Source: Sulfurovum sp. XGS-02 (lineage in GTDB: Bacteria; Campylobacterota; Campylobacteria; Campylobacterales; Sulfurovaceae). From it: 64,000 bases of DNA. Positions 36,960-46,800 of the stretch are shown one piece after another (positions within the stretch are counted from its first letter, which is position 1; each line of letters opens with the position of its first letter). The notes under the pieces were generated by a model. It saw only the letters and a list, made by a program, of their open reading frames with translations. It had not been told where the DNA came from and did no database searches. The position numbers were made by a program, and so were the translations under genes. Where the stretch lies: contig NZ_CP093312.1 of assembly GCF_023213175.1 (NCBI RefSeq), positions 992,001-1,056,000 of the forward strand, given 5' to 3'.

Positions 36960-38474
36960 ATGAAAAATGTCATTTCAGCACTGTTTATTTTCATCTTTGC
37001 AAATTCAGCGTGGGCAGCAGAGGCTGTTCAAAACCAGCAAGCAGCAGTTCCTAAGACCACACTCAACGCGGCATCGAACTATCTCGATACTGTGTTGATG
37101 AATACGCTGACATCCCTTGAACTGATCACCTCTACTCCGGAAGCTAAAAAAGGCGACTGGAAAGGGATCAAACGCTACCTGAAACAGCTCAAAGGGCTTA
37201 CACCTGGAGTCTATTTCTATGCTCTTCCTGATGGCAACTATTACTCTGTAACACTCGATTACACCAACCTAAATCTGAGCAACAGGGGGTATTTCAAATC
37301 GCTCTTTGCCGGTACCCTAGTGATGGGTTTTCCTATCTACAGCCGATCTTCCGGAAAGAAATCAGTTCTGATGGCTGCGCCCATCATAGCGACGGATGGC
37401 AAGGTGATCGGTGCACTCGGCGCTTCGGTCTTCCTGGACGAACTGCATGATAAACTCAATCGTGAATTTGCCCTGCCAGATGAGTACACTTGGTTTGTCT
37501 TAAACTCCGAGGGCATGGTGATGCTTGACAACGACAGTGATTTCATCTTTATGAATGCTCTCAAACAAGGAAGTGAATCTCTGCATGATGCTGTCTCAGA
37601 AGCCTTAAAAATGCAAAGTGGTCCCGTACAGTATCAACTCGATAGCCTCCGTCACGGATATTACCAGAAACTGTCAAATATGGATTGGTGGATGTTCCTT
37701 GCCAAAAAAGAGGGCTCAAAAGCAGCGACTCCGCCACAGCTGAAACTTTCGCTTGATAGCTTTGTGCCCGATCTGCAAAGCCGTTTGAACCATATTGACG
37801 AATCACTGGCGGCATTGATTACAAAAAGCAGGGTAGATGTCAAAAATGAGAGTGAGGTCAGAAAACTTCTTAACGCCATTCTTGATGAGAATTCCGATAT
37901 TGTCGAAGCCTCTTTTGTTGATGCAAAGGGTGTGATGCACCAGGTTGTACCATCAGAATACAAGAACTTCGAGAATACGGACATTAGCTCTCAGGATCAT
38001 GTAAAGGCGATGCTGCAAAAACCTACACCATTGCTCAGCAGTGGATTTACGGCAGTCGAACATTTTACGGCAGTGGTCATAGCTCGTCCGCTATTTGACA
38101 GCCAGAAAGTATTCTCAGGTTCTGTCAACCTGCTGATCCGTCCCGAACTTCTGGTCGACTCCCTGCTGAAAAAAACCACCATCCCGGATGACTATGAACT
38201 CTGGATCATGCAGCCAGATGGTATGATCATCTACGACCAGGACAAGAGTGAGATCGGCAGAATGCTCTTTAGTGATCCTATCTATGCGGGCTACGAAAAT
38301 CTGTTAAAACTAAGTAAAAAGATAGCCGCTACACCTGAAGGTAAAGGAAGCTACATCTATTTAGCGCCCGAATCCAACGATAAGGCCATCAAAAATGCAA
38401 TTTGGAAGAATGTCAGACTCCACAACCAAGAATGGCGTGTTGTTCTAGCCTATCGCCCTTATGAGAAGAGATAG
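36960..38474 (+). CDS. free periplasmic double-Cache-domain protein
   Basis: 504 aa from ATG 36960, 6 nt after AAGGAG; the ATG at 36945 lies upstream of that site. Signal peptide 1-20 (ALFIFIFANSAWAA). Two successive PDC/dCache-like sensor units: about 30-250 (GVYFYALPDGNYYSVTLDYTNLNLSNRGYFKSL, APIIATDGKVIGALGASVFLDEL) and about 265-500 (DIVEASFVDAKGVMHQVVPSE, VVIARPLFDSQKVFSGSVNLL, YELWIMQPDGMIIYDQD). No membrane segment after the signal and no HAMP, kinase or chemoreceptor part. Perhaps a ligand-binding protein serving a separate receptor; that is inference. Confidence 0.78.
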   Translation: MKNVISALFIFIFANSAWAAEAVQNQQAAVPKTTLNAASNYLDTVLMNTLTSLELITSTPEAKKGDWKGIKRYLKQLKGLTPGVYFYALPDGNYYSVTLDYTNLNLSNRGYFKSLFAGTLVMGFPIYSRSSGKKSVLMAAPIIATDGKVIGALGASVFLDELHDKLNREFALPDEYTWFVLNSEGMVMLDNDSDFIFMNALKQGSESLHDAVSEALKMQSGPVQYQLDSLRHGYYQKLSNMDWWMFLAKKEGSKAATPPQLKLSLDSFVPDLQSRLNHIDESLAALITKSRVDVKNESEVRKLLNAILDENSDIVEASFVDAKGVMHQVVPSEYKNFENTDISSQDHVKAMLQKPTPLLSSGFTAVEHFTAVVIARPLFDSQKVFSGSVNLLIRPELLVDSLLKKTTIPDDYELWIMQPDGMIIYDQDKSEIGRMLFSDPIYAGYENLLKLSKKIAATPEGKGSYIYLAPESNDKAIKNAIWKNVRLHNQEWRVVLAYRPYEKR

Positions 38475-38514
38475 AAGCTCTCACAGTAACCGGCATGAGT
38501 AAGGCACTGAACTC

Positions 38515-39126
38515 TCATGCTCTTGAGTATTCCATCATCAAGTTGAGTTGTTTATCATGGATCTTTGCAAGCAAGATAAGTGCTACAACAGCTCCAAACA
38601 GTGCATATCCCATATCTGACTGTGTATCCCACATATATCCCTGTGTTCCCAGGAAAGCTTCAGCATCTTCACCGACAGCAAGTGCTACCCACCACTCTAT
38701 CAGTTCATACAAGGCCGAAAATGCCAAAACAATGCTTAGAATGATGGTATTCAGCCATATTTTACTGCCTTGTACGATATGTTTGCGTATCAATATCTCC
38801 CTGGCTAGTATTGCAGGGATAAATCCTTGTGCAAAATGACCGACTTTATCATAATTGTTCCGATCTTGGTCAAAAAGCTCTTTGATCCAGTCAAAAAGAG
38901 GGACTTCTGCATAGGTATAGTGTCCGCCTACCATCAAAATAATCATATGAATTAATATGAGTATGTAGAGCAGGGAGGTTAACGGAAACTTCTTATAGGT
39001 TAAAAGTAAAATGACCAAACCTATGAAGACCGGAAACACTTCCAAAAACCATGTAAATGGATCTTTAGGCAAAGCTGCAGACCATATTAAAACAGGTATA
39101 AAGATACTTAACCAAAGATATTTCAT
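38515..39126 (-). CDS. DUF2238 (YjdF-like) membrane protein
   Basis: 203 aa, about six membrane segments (4-20, 28-44, 50-70, 96-115, 123-145, 172-190). Family blocks DKVGHFAQGFIPAILARE and LYELIEWWVALAVGEDAEAFLGTQGYMWDTQSDM match DUF2238. Function unknown. Last gene of a three-gene minus-strand operon after tetR and a methyltransferase; the 16-bp spacer carries a variant of the AT-rich spacer motif. Confidence 0.85.
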   Translation of the reverse strand: MKYLWLSIFIPVLIWSAALPKDPFTWFLEVFPVFIGLVILLLTYKKFPLTSLLYILILIHMIILMVGGHYTYAEVPLFDWIKELFDQDRNNYDKVGHFAQGFIPAILAREILIRKHIVQGSKIWLNTIILSIVLAFSALYELIEWWVALAVGEDAEAFLGTQGYMWDTQSDMGYALFGAVVALILLAKIHDKQLNLMMEYSRA

Positions 39127-39142
39127 TTAATATTCTCTAATA

Positions 39143-39751
39143 TTATTTAATCGCTGTCATTAAAAAAACAGTAAATTCGGCATGTGGCTTAGCTATTTTG
39201 TTGGCTAAACTGAAGGTCACATCCTTAAATCCTGCTTCTTGAGCATACTCAGCAAGCAAATGTCGATCAAAACCATAGTGAAAGACACCTTCATTATCAC
39301 TGTGGAAAGTACCATCTTCACTATCCAGGTCAGCAATAGCAATAAACCCATGCTCATCAAGCATCGTATAGAACTTTGCAAAGAGGGCAGGTATATCTTC
39401 CAAATGATGGATCGTCATGGATGAAATGATACCATCGAACTTTCTTTCCAGTGTATCTGTACTCAGATCTTTCTCTATCACTTCTGTATTACACGAGAAT
39501 TGACCACACTTATTTTGAAATTCCAAAAGCATAGAAGGTGAGTTGTCTACCGCTACAATTTTCTCTACATAGGGTGCGACAAAGTAGCTCAAAAGACCGG
39601 TACCCGCACCAAAATCCATCAATTCCATAGACTTGTTCAGTTTTATATTATCTACTATTAATTCCGCTATCCCTTTTGCATTCTGCACACGTTTGCTGTT
39701 CATATCCCACGATTTTGATTTTTTAGCAAAAAGATCTACTTTATTTTCCAT
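39143..39751 (-). CDS. class I SAM-dependent methyltransferase
   Basis: 202 aa. SAM-binding motif I LMDFGAGTGLLSYF (about 43-56), motif II IVAVDNSPSML, then EKDLST and FDGIISSMTIHHLEDIPALF, typical of the small-molecule methyltransferases. AAGGA is 6 nt before the ATG. It lies 29 bp after tetR, so it is likely a target of autoregulation. The substrate is unknown; a drug, quinone or lipid is possible. Confidence 0.87.
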   Translation of the reverse strand: MENKVDLFAKKSKSWDMNSKRVQNAKGIAELIVDNIKLNKSMELMDFGAGTGLLSYFVAPYVEKIVAVDNSPSMLLEFQNKCGQFSCNTEVIEKDLSTDTLERKFDGIISSMTIHHLEDIPALFAKFYTMLDEHGFIAIADLDSEDGTFHSDNEGVFHYGFDRHLLAEYAQEAGFKDVTFSLANKIAKPHAEFTVFLMTAIK

Positions 39752-39780
39752 GATATTCCTTAATATTATTTAGTATATTC

Positions 39781-40434
39781 CTAAAAAAGCGTCTCTTGTT
39801 TTTCCAGTTTTATATTATCCCAGAAGAAATCTACATGTTTCTCAAACATCGAAACAACAGAAGAGGTCGATTTTTTATCTAATTTTAGCAAAGAAACCTG
39901 CATTTGATAGAAAAACAGGGGAGAAAAGAACTCATTTGCCAATAAAAGAGGGTCTGAGGACTTGATCATCTCATCTTGCATCATCATAAAGAAGAGGCTT
40001 GAGAGCTTTTTAACGTTCTCCTGGTAGAAATACTCGTTGTATATCTCCCTGATCCGCTCATTTCTATAGATCTCCTGCATCAATAACTTTAAAAGCGCCT
40101 CATTTTGCCCGTCAAAGCCTATAAGCTTAAAAGTAGTGGCAATAGACATTAAGAGAGACTTTCCTTGTTTATGAAGCTCTGAGGCCTCTTTATCGCTAAA
40201 TATAGTGACTATCGCAGAAGAGGTAAGTTCACTTACGAGTGTTTCAAGGATCTCATCCTTGTTCTTAAAGTGGTTATACAGTGCACTTTGTTTCATATCC
40301 ATAGCACCCGCTATGTCTCTAACCGTTGTAGCCTTATAGCCTTTAGTTGAAAAGAGTTTCAGGGAAATTTTGAGTATTTTATCTTTGGTTTTACTTCCTT
40401 TAGTAGGGGAAGAACTAACGCTATGCTCGTTCAT
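39781..40434 (-). CDS. TetR/AcrR-family regulator
   Basis: 217 aa. N-terminal helix-turn-helix about residues 18-65: ILKISLKLFSTKGYKATTVRDIAGAMDMKQSALYNHFKNKDEIL, the standard TetR DNA-binding signature. The C-terminal ligand-binding and dimer domain is all-helical and not closely matched to a known subgroup. AAAGGAG precedes the ATG. Immediately upstream lie four evenly spaced palindromic operators and its own -10 box, pointing to autorepression of the tetR/methyltransferase/DUF2238 operon. Confidence 0.92.
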   Translation of the reverse strand: MNEHSVSSSPTKGSKTKDKILKISLKLFSTKGYKATTVRDIAGAMDMKQSALYNHFKNKDEILETLVSELTSSAIVTIFSDKEASELHKQGKSLLMSIATTFKLIGFDGQNEALLKLLMQEIYRNERIREIYNEYFYQENVKKLSSLFFMMMQDEMIKSSDPLLLANEFFSPLFFYQMQVSLLKLDKKSTSSVVSMFEKHVDFFWDNIKLEKQETLF

Positions 40435-40484
40435 TGTGGCTCCTTTAGTGATATTGTAGTGAACATTTGTTCATTTGTCAAGTA

Positions 40485-40490
40485 ATTATA
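40485..40490 (-). promoter_or_regulatory. -10 promoter of the tetR operon
   Basis: TATAAT on the minus strand, about 50 bp before the tetR ATG. Operator 1 would lie just downstream of the transcription start, suited to autorepression. Confidence 0.55.
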
Positions 40491-40517
40491 TTTCAATTAA
40501 AAGAACAACTGTTCATT

Positions 40518-40523
40518 TATAAT
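40518..40523 (+). promoter_or_regulatory. -10 box pointing away from tetR
   Basis: TATAAT directly after operator 2 on the + strand. No gene of normal size lies downstream before 41744; only a 12-codon ORF and a palindrome follow. Confidence 0.4.
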
Positions 40524-40599
40524 TTTTATCTTAGAACTAAATAAGAACAATCGTTCATTTATTTTCTTTTTGATTCACATTCATAAGAACACTTGTTCA

Positions 40600-41155
40600 T
40601 ATAAAACCAATCTACTTACTGGTACAGCGTGCTTTGCGAAGGATCAATGTATTCCTTATATCTATACAGAAATGAAATAAAGTAGGGGGCCTATTGTAAT
40701 ATTTATAAATATTACAATAGGCTCATCTTTTGCACCTCATCAACTTAACCTGTGGTTTTAGATGTTTGTTGTTACATCTTATGATTGATTTTCCATACAA
40801 TAGTTTTTATATTCTCATTACTGAAAAATTTTGATTTTGTAAAAATGTGGTTTTATGAAAAAGCGATGGAGTAATAAATTTTCTTTTTGTTAATAAAATC
40901 AGTTCGGATACAATTTTATAAGAGTAATGCAATTTGGATCTAAATTCAATTTGCACGGTTGAACAATAAAGTACAAAATGAGAAATAGTACACGAATATT
41001 AAATATTGGGTCTTATTGGTAAAAATAACTTTTTTAGATACCGTAAAACCTTTGCACTGATTTATGAAAGAGAAGAGAGTTTCTTTTTTAATAGAATTTA
41101 TATTATGTTAACCAAACTATATTATTACTCCAGAATCTATATTATTTGTGTATCT
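40600..41155. other. gene-free region downstream of the operator array
   Basis: No full-size gene supported in this 556-bp, strongly AT-rich stretch. It holds a 12-codon ORF at 40647-40685 (MYSLYLYRNEIK) with GAAGGA just upstream, then the 34-bp palindrome at 40689-40722. Beyond 40730 I see only AT-rich sequence without clear genes or repeats. Confidence 0.45.
40689..40722. repeat. 34-bp perfect palindrome
   Basis: Reads GCCTATTGTAATATTTA and then its exact reverse complement, with no loop bases left over. As RNA it would be a long hairpin, ending a transcript from the + strand promoter near 40518 after about 200 nt; TCATCTTTT follows. As DNA its half-sites TGTAATA/TATTACA recall the CmeR operator of Campylobacter, but with wider spacing. 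Confidence 0.65.
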
Positions 41156-41596
41156 CTACACAAATAACTCTTTGTTGTTTTGAGCAATCTTTTGAAGTTG
41201 TTCAAATGTCTTACTCTCTAAGGATCTTTGTTTGATCTTTGAAACCATACCTACTAGATGATCATAAGAATGAAAATTCACATTTTCTTTATATAGTGCT
41301 TTTGTAGTTAAATACTCTAAAACTTCTTTTCTACTGACAATATTTTCCCTTTCAAGATCTTGTATCAGTCCTTCAAGTAAATCATCATTTTCTTTACTAA
41401 TGAGGTTTTCAGAGATCTTATCTGCTGCATCTTCATCTAATCCTCTACTATATAATAATGAAGAAACACTCGATGAGACAGAATCATTTATACTTTGGTT
41501 ATATGAGACTGTCGTGAACACTGCATTTGCCATCACTGGATTCAAGGCCAAACCTGAAATAATAAGTGTCAAAGTGATAAAGTTTTGTTTATGCAT
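41156..41596 (-). CDS. hypothetical secreted helical protein
   Basis: 146 aa from ATG 41596, which has AAAGGA 6 nt upstream; the in-frame extension to 41674 is not needed. Signal peptide 1-24 (TLIISGLALNPVMANA). The mature part is helical and acidic (GLDEDAADKISENLISKENDDLLEGLIQDLE) without Cys. No family recognised. Divergent from the diguanylate cyclase gene. Confidence 0.65.
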   Translation of the reverse strand: MHKQNFITLTLIISGLALNPVMANAVFTTVSYNQSINDSVSSSVSSLLYSRGLDEDAADKISENLISKENDDLLEGLIQDLERENIVSRKEVLEYLTTKALYKENVNFHSYDHLVGMVSKIKQRSLESKTFEQLQKIAQNNKELFV

Positions 41597-41743
41597 TAAA
41601 AATCCTTTTACATATCTTAGTCTAATAAGGTTAATGGATTCTATTTTATTTCTATGTATACGCATATACCTCATCTATCTCTTATCCTTTGTAGAGAATT
41701 CTTATGGAAATATGCTATTATTTGATAAGGGAGAGGCAAAAAC

Positions 41744-42883
41744 ATGAATATGAACAATTTTTTACAAAGTGGTTTTAAGTTTACAGCTGAGGAAAACCTT
41801 CTACAGTTTAAATTTAAAATGCTGAATTCTATTTTGATCATTGTCGCTTTTTTTTCTCTTCTTTTTGCTTTACTTAGTGACTTAGGTATGAATGACATAG
41901 GCCCTATTCATACCAATGTAAATTATATGTATAGTTTACTGACATTGATGCTTATATTCTTTCTCAGACTCTCCAAACAAAATGACACAGCTGCATCACA
42001 CGCTCTACTTGTTATCTCATTGATCACATTTACATCAGCACTTATTTTTGTACCACAAGATGAGTTTAGGATCATATGGTTCTACCTATTGATCTTTGTT
42101 GCCTATATGATCAATGGAAAAATAAGTGGACTACTCTATACACTATCTTCTATAGCGATTATACTGATCACCAATTTCACTATTGATCTGCATCTATCAG
42201 ATGTAGCTATTCATTCAGCTATTTTGGGGCTGATCATAGGAAGCTTTTTATCCTTTATATATACCAATAAAATCATCAATTATGAAACCAGTTTAAAACA
42301 GCAAAACAGCAGTTTAAGTGTATTGGCTTCTACAGATTACCTGACAGGTATTATGAATAGACGTATGTTCAATCAAATTTCCGAACACTATTTTAAAACA
42401 GCTCAGCAGGATCATTTGAGTTTAACACTTCTTTTACTGGACTTGGATCATTTTAAAAAGGTCAATGATACATACGGTCATCAGACAGGTGATCAATTAT
42501 TGATATGTTTTGTTCAAACTGTCAAAAACCTATTAAGAAAAAGTGACATATTTTCCCGTATAGGAGGTGAAGAATTTGCGATACTTCTGTCTCAAATAGA
42601 TAAAAAAGATGCCTATCTTTTAGCCGAAAAAATCCGTCAAGCAGTTGAAAATGTCATTGTTCACTATGAAGGTCATAATGTATCGGTACGAACTTCTATT
42701 GGAATCGCCCAAAATAATGCAGCAGACACTTCATTTAGTGATATATTTTCTCGTTCTGATATGGCACTTTACAAAGCTAAAAAAGAGGGACGTAACCGGA
42801 CATGTTGTGCAGCATTTTCAGAGAATGATATAGATTGTCCACAGACATCAGAACAGACTGAAATCCTTAATTTTTCTATCTAA
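41744..42883 (+). CDS. membrane-bound diguanylate cyclase
   Basis: 379 aa. An N-terminal membrane sensor of about five to six helices (residues 28-180) is followed by a short linker and the GGDEF domain (about 200-355): TDYLTGIMNRRMF, LLLLDLDHFKKVNDTYGHQTGDQLL, and the active loop RIGGEEFAILL. GGEEF with the metal-binding Asp residues present predicts an active cyclase making c-di-GMP. The RxxD inhibitory site upstream of the loop is not evident. AAGGGAGAGG precedes the ATG. The last 8 bp overlap a convergent gene. Confidence 0.92.
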   Translation: MNMNNFLQSGFKFTAEENLLQFKFKMLNSILIIVAFFSLLFALLSDLGMNDIGPIHTNVNYMYSLLTLMLIFFLRLSKQNDTAASHALLVISLITFTSALIFVPQDEFRIIWFYLLIFVAYMINGKISGLLYTLSSIAIILITNFTIDLHLSDVAIHSAILGLIIGSFLSFIYTNKIINYETSLKQQNSSLSVLASTDYLTGIMNRRMFNQISEHYFKTAQQDHLSLTLLLLDLDHFKKVNDTYGHQTGDQLLICFVQTVKNLLRKSDIFSRIGGEEFAILLSQIDKKDAYLLAEKIRQAVENVIVHYEGHNVSVRTSIGIAQNNAADTSFSDIFSRSDMALYKAKKEGRNRTCCAAFSENDIDCPQTSEQTEILNFSI

Positions 42884-43643
42884 ATAGTTCCCAAAATTCG
42901 GAAAACTCAATAGTAAACTTATCAAGTCTTCTCTCTATACTCTCTTTAATATCCACTGATTTGCATATAAAGAAAAAAGCACGGGGTGAGTATGGCTTGT
43001 GCTTTATCGAAATTACATGCAAATACTCTTTTCTTAACTCACTTAACAGTGACTCTATCTGCCCATTATGCGCAAAAAAACGATTCAGGTGCTGATAGAC
43101 GATACACACTTCCAAGTGAGGTAATCGGTAAAAATGACTTATTTCCTCTGTAAATACATATTTATGAGGATACACTTTGTCTGAATAATGTTTTTCGAGT
43201 GTAAGAAACTCAAAACATTGTGCTCCCCTATTGCATTTGAGTGCCATACCATTGTCCGGTGCAACAGCAACTACCTTCGATTTATGTGAAAATGTAAGGG
43301 CCCTCTTGAACCAATGATAACGTTCCTCTAAAGAACTGGGAACATATTCATAAAAGAACTTTGCATTTTCAAGTAGTTTCAGAGACTCCAACTCTCTCAC
43401 TTCACGTTTATCTCTCATAATAAGACTTAGTAGAGAATCTTCCAGCTCTTTATCACATCCCATCATACGTTCAAAATAGTCAATATGCCTGCCATCATTG
43501 TTCTTTTCACCCTCACCTTCATGCATATACCAAATCTGTGCGAGTGCTTTCCCATGCATAGGACTCTCTGTATGGTTGAAAAGATAACGAAAAAGCTGGA
43601 ACTTTCCAAAGTCCCCGACATCTCCTACATATTTGTCTTGCAT
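42876..43643 (-). CDS. uncharacterised protein starting DKYVGDVGDFGKF
   Basis: 255 aa, soluble. The N-terminus DKYVGDVGDFGKFQLFRYLF is a strongly patterned signature that I have seen at the start of scattered hypothetical proteins but cannot link to a function. Other notable parts are IWYMHEGEGEKNNDGRHIDYF (about 37-57), VAVAPDNGMALK (about 123-134) and VCIVYQHLNRF (about 179-189), which suggest a possible enzyme with conserved Asp, His and Asn. AAAAAAGGAC lies before the ATG. Stands alone. Confidence 0.6.
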   Translation of the reverse strand: MQDKYVGDVGDFGKFQLFRYLFNHTESPMHGKALAQIWYMHEGEGEKNNDGRHIDYFERMMGCDKELEDSLLSLIMRDKREVRELESLKLLENAKFFYEYVPSSLEERYHWFKRALTFSHKSKVVAVAPDNGMALKCNRGAQCFEFLTLEKHYSDKVYPHKYVFTEEISHFYRLPHLEVCIVYQHLNRFFAHNGQIESLLSELRKEYLHVISIKHKPYSPRAFFFICKSVDIKESIERRLDKFTIEFSEFWELFR

Positions 43644-43849
43644 CTAGGTGGGTCCTTTTTTGCGTAGTGTATCATGATTGTAATATGATTATTAACTATT
43701 TAATATTTCAAAGAATAAGTTGAATGTACCTGAAAAGAAACGTTGCAATTATGTAACGGCGTGTTGTAGATTAAAATTGTAAAGAGTGACCAAGGTACCT
43801 TTCAAAGAAGTTGGTACCCTAGTTAAAAAAATGGAAAGGCTTAGAAACT

Positions 43850-46800
43850 CTATTTTAGTAGTGTAAGACCACCACCGCTATCCGCCACATACACACGGCC
43901 ATTTATCACAACCACATCACTTGCATAGCCTACTGTATTCGCATGTTCCTTCAACATCGGTGCAGCTGGATTTGTCCAGTCTATCTTGATGACACCCGCC
44001 GCCCCATAAGCTACATAGAAAAAATTCTTCCCATTGACACGAACAACATCCATTCCTGCAGCACCGCCGCCCCATCCTTCTAGGTCAGCACTACCGAAGA
44101 ATGAAGTATCCTGAAGCTTGAAGCGTGCTGTGGCTTCTGGACGCTCACCTACAGTACCCGGTGTCCAGATATCTTGTGGATCAGTCCCAGGTAATAATGG
44201 TTTGATCAGATCAGCGATGCTGTAGCATACGATTCCGAAACTGTCATATGTAAAGAAGACATGGTCTCCTACAATCTTGACGGCTACACTCTTACCATCG
44301 GCTTTTCCGGCTTTCTCATCTTCCCATTTGATCGGTTCAAAAATTTTGATCAACGTCATGTTGTTATCATTCACATTGGTAACATCAATAACAGCGATAC
44401 CTCTACTTCCTGCGGCAACAAAGGCATATGATGTACCTGTACTTGTATCGTCCCAGAGCGCCACACCAGATACACGGCCAAGATCTGGCTGAGAGTTGGT
44501 ATCTCCACCGATATTGGCAACTACAAAACCATTACTGTTAGTGGAGTCAGTCGGATCCTCATTTAGATCATATACTGTAAGACCGTTACTGCCATCGGCA
44601 GTAAATGCCAAGTTTCCTTTTAGTGCAGCACTATAAGCATGGTCTTGCATACTTAGGAAATCAGCGACATTTCCCTCATCCTTATTATGCTCATAAATAT
44701 CCGTGTTAGCAGGATATAGTAGTTGAGGAGCGCCGACTGTACCCATAACTGATCTATCGACACGACGTACACCACGGCTTTGTGACATTACAAGAGCGGA
44801 GTTCGTTGCATTATCCAAAATAACATCATGTGCATGTGGTGCCGGATTGATGTCACCTATCGGGTATTCATCCTGCAATGTATTGGCTACCAGATGAACA
44901 TCATCTGTCGGATAACATAAGTCATTCGCTATCCTCCATACTGACATACCATGGGGTCCATCTGCTAAGTACAGAATATTCTTATAAGCAGCTACTCCTT
45001 CGGAATGACCAATATTGATAATTCCCTCGGTTGCAATACCATTTTCATCTGCACCTATCTCATCCGTAGTAGCAAAATGAACCGGCACTTCAAAATCATA
45101 TCTTGGAGTACTACCATAGACATCTATAAAATTAAGTCCACCTCCGCCCGAAGTGAGAAGAACATCAGTCATTCCGTTTGCATTAGGATCAAATGTACTC
45201 GTAAAATTAAAAACATTACCGTGTCCACTAACCTCACCTGTTGCCAGTAATATCGGTGCTTCACTGATAAAAGTCGGTACAGACTCTTCTGAGCCTGGAA
45301 GTAACACAGGAGTCATATCATAGGATGTGACAAATTCATAGTCAGGCCAATGGTCACCTAAGTTATTATTATCATCGTTGTTAAAATTACCAGCACTCCA
45401 ATTACCTGCAGGATTATCCGCATTGCCTATCACCATCAATCCTGCAAAATGATCTGAAAAATAAACTTCTTTTGTATTTGCATTGACCTTGACATCAACA
45501 ATACCTGCCTCTTTAAGCATACCGACCCCAAAATATGGGAAAAGACTCTGCGATTGTTCTCCCGTCTGAGCATCAGGTCCATGTGCCGGTAGCCCAGGAA
45601 CGTATCCCAAATAAGTACCTTCTAGGAAATCATTCTGTGTTTGACAATCTGCACTTCGTGCTGTTGCGGTCTCATATCCTGTAACATCCACTGCCACCAT
45701 ACCTCCAAGACCATACGCAATATATGCGATCGTTGTATTCAGATCACCTGCACCAAGGAATGTTGCAACATCAACTCTACGAGCATCATAGTAGAATTTA
45801 CCATATCTATCAAAATCAGCCCATGGTGTTGGATCAACAGCATCACCGTGCCAAACCTCTATTATTTCATAACTTGCTTGTTTATAATCTGGCATTCCGG
45901 TACATACATCGATAAAGCTTCCGTTTACATCTGACTGGACCTGCGTAGTAACATCCATATCTATGAACCAGTCCTCACCACCGTTGTTCTCGGTAGCATC
46001 AGTATAAAGGTTATAACGCCCTACTTGCTCTAAAGTCTTAGGATTATAAATCCCGATACCTAGGAAACCTTGGGCAACAAAAAGCCTTGTGTTATTACCT
46101 TCACCGAACATTGTCAAACTTTTTGGACCACCCCATGGATTTTCACCTGCATACTGTAATGTATATACTTCATCTTCGATCTTTAAGGTACCATCTGCTT
46201 CTCTACCGTTAATTGGATCAAAAAGATTGACCAGACCCGTCTTATGAAGTCCGTACCCTTCATTCCCGATCAATAGCTGTATTGATGTAGATGTGGAGTT
46301 CCCCTCATTATAGACGACCAGTGAACTGATAGGTCCACGAGTACTTGAAATATTGTTATCAAGTACTATATCTCCCCCACCTTCTGTCCAGTTGATACCT
46401 TCATGATAATAATTGACCTTAACACTCTCCACGTCGGGATGTATAACCATACTAGTAGGGTCAGTGATATCCACTGCTGTAATCCCCTCTTCTCCCATTG
46501 CCACTAGTGCATAACGTTTATTATTATGTGTAACGATCTCTATATCATGTATAAAGCCTTCTACTTCCAACCCTACTGTACTTTCAGGCGTATGAACAGG
46601 AGAGGCACGTAGTTCATTCGCAATATTATAAAGCGTCCACTCGGTGACATTGTCATCAGCCATGAATGGTTCCACATTGGTCACTGCACCACCTATACGA
46701 TCTTGTGTATTCAAAGAGGCTTCTATAGGCACATTACATATACCCGTATCTCCACCGCTTCCACCATCTCCGCCGCCACCACAGCTGCAAGATGGAAACA

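Larger units (their letters stand above)
40460..40599. promoter_or_regulatory. four-site operator array, 42-bp period
   Basis: Palindromic sites with half-sites GAACA/TGTTC (one has CGTTC): TGAACATTTGTTCA at 40460-40473, AGAACAACTGTTCA at 40502-40515, AGAACAATCGTTCA at 40544-40557 and AGAACACTTGTTCA at 40586-40599. Start-to-start distance is exactly 42 bp each time, four helical turns, so all face the same side of DNA. Length and symmetry fit a TetR-type operator. Interleaved -10 boxes point both ways (40485-40490 minus, 40518-40523 plus). Confidence 0.8.

Noticed and set aside
40689-40722. CmeR-type operator
   Set aside because: Half-sites TGTAATA/TATTACA match from memory but spacing is much wider, and no CmeABC-like pump is nearby; left as an uncharacterised palindrome.
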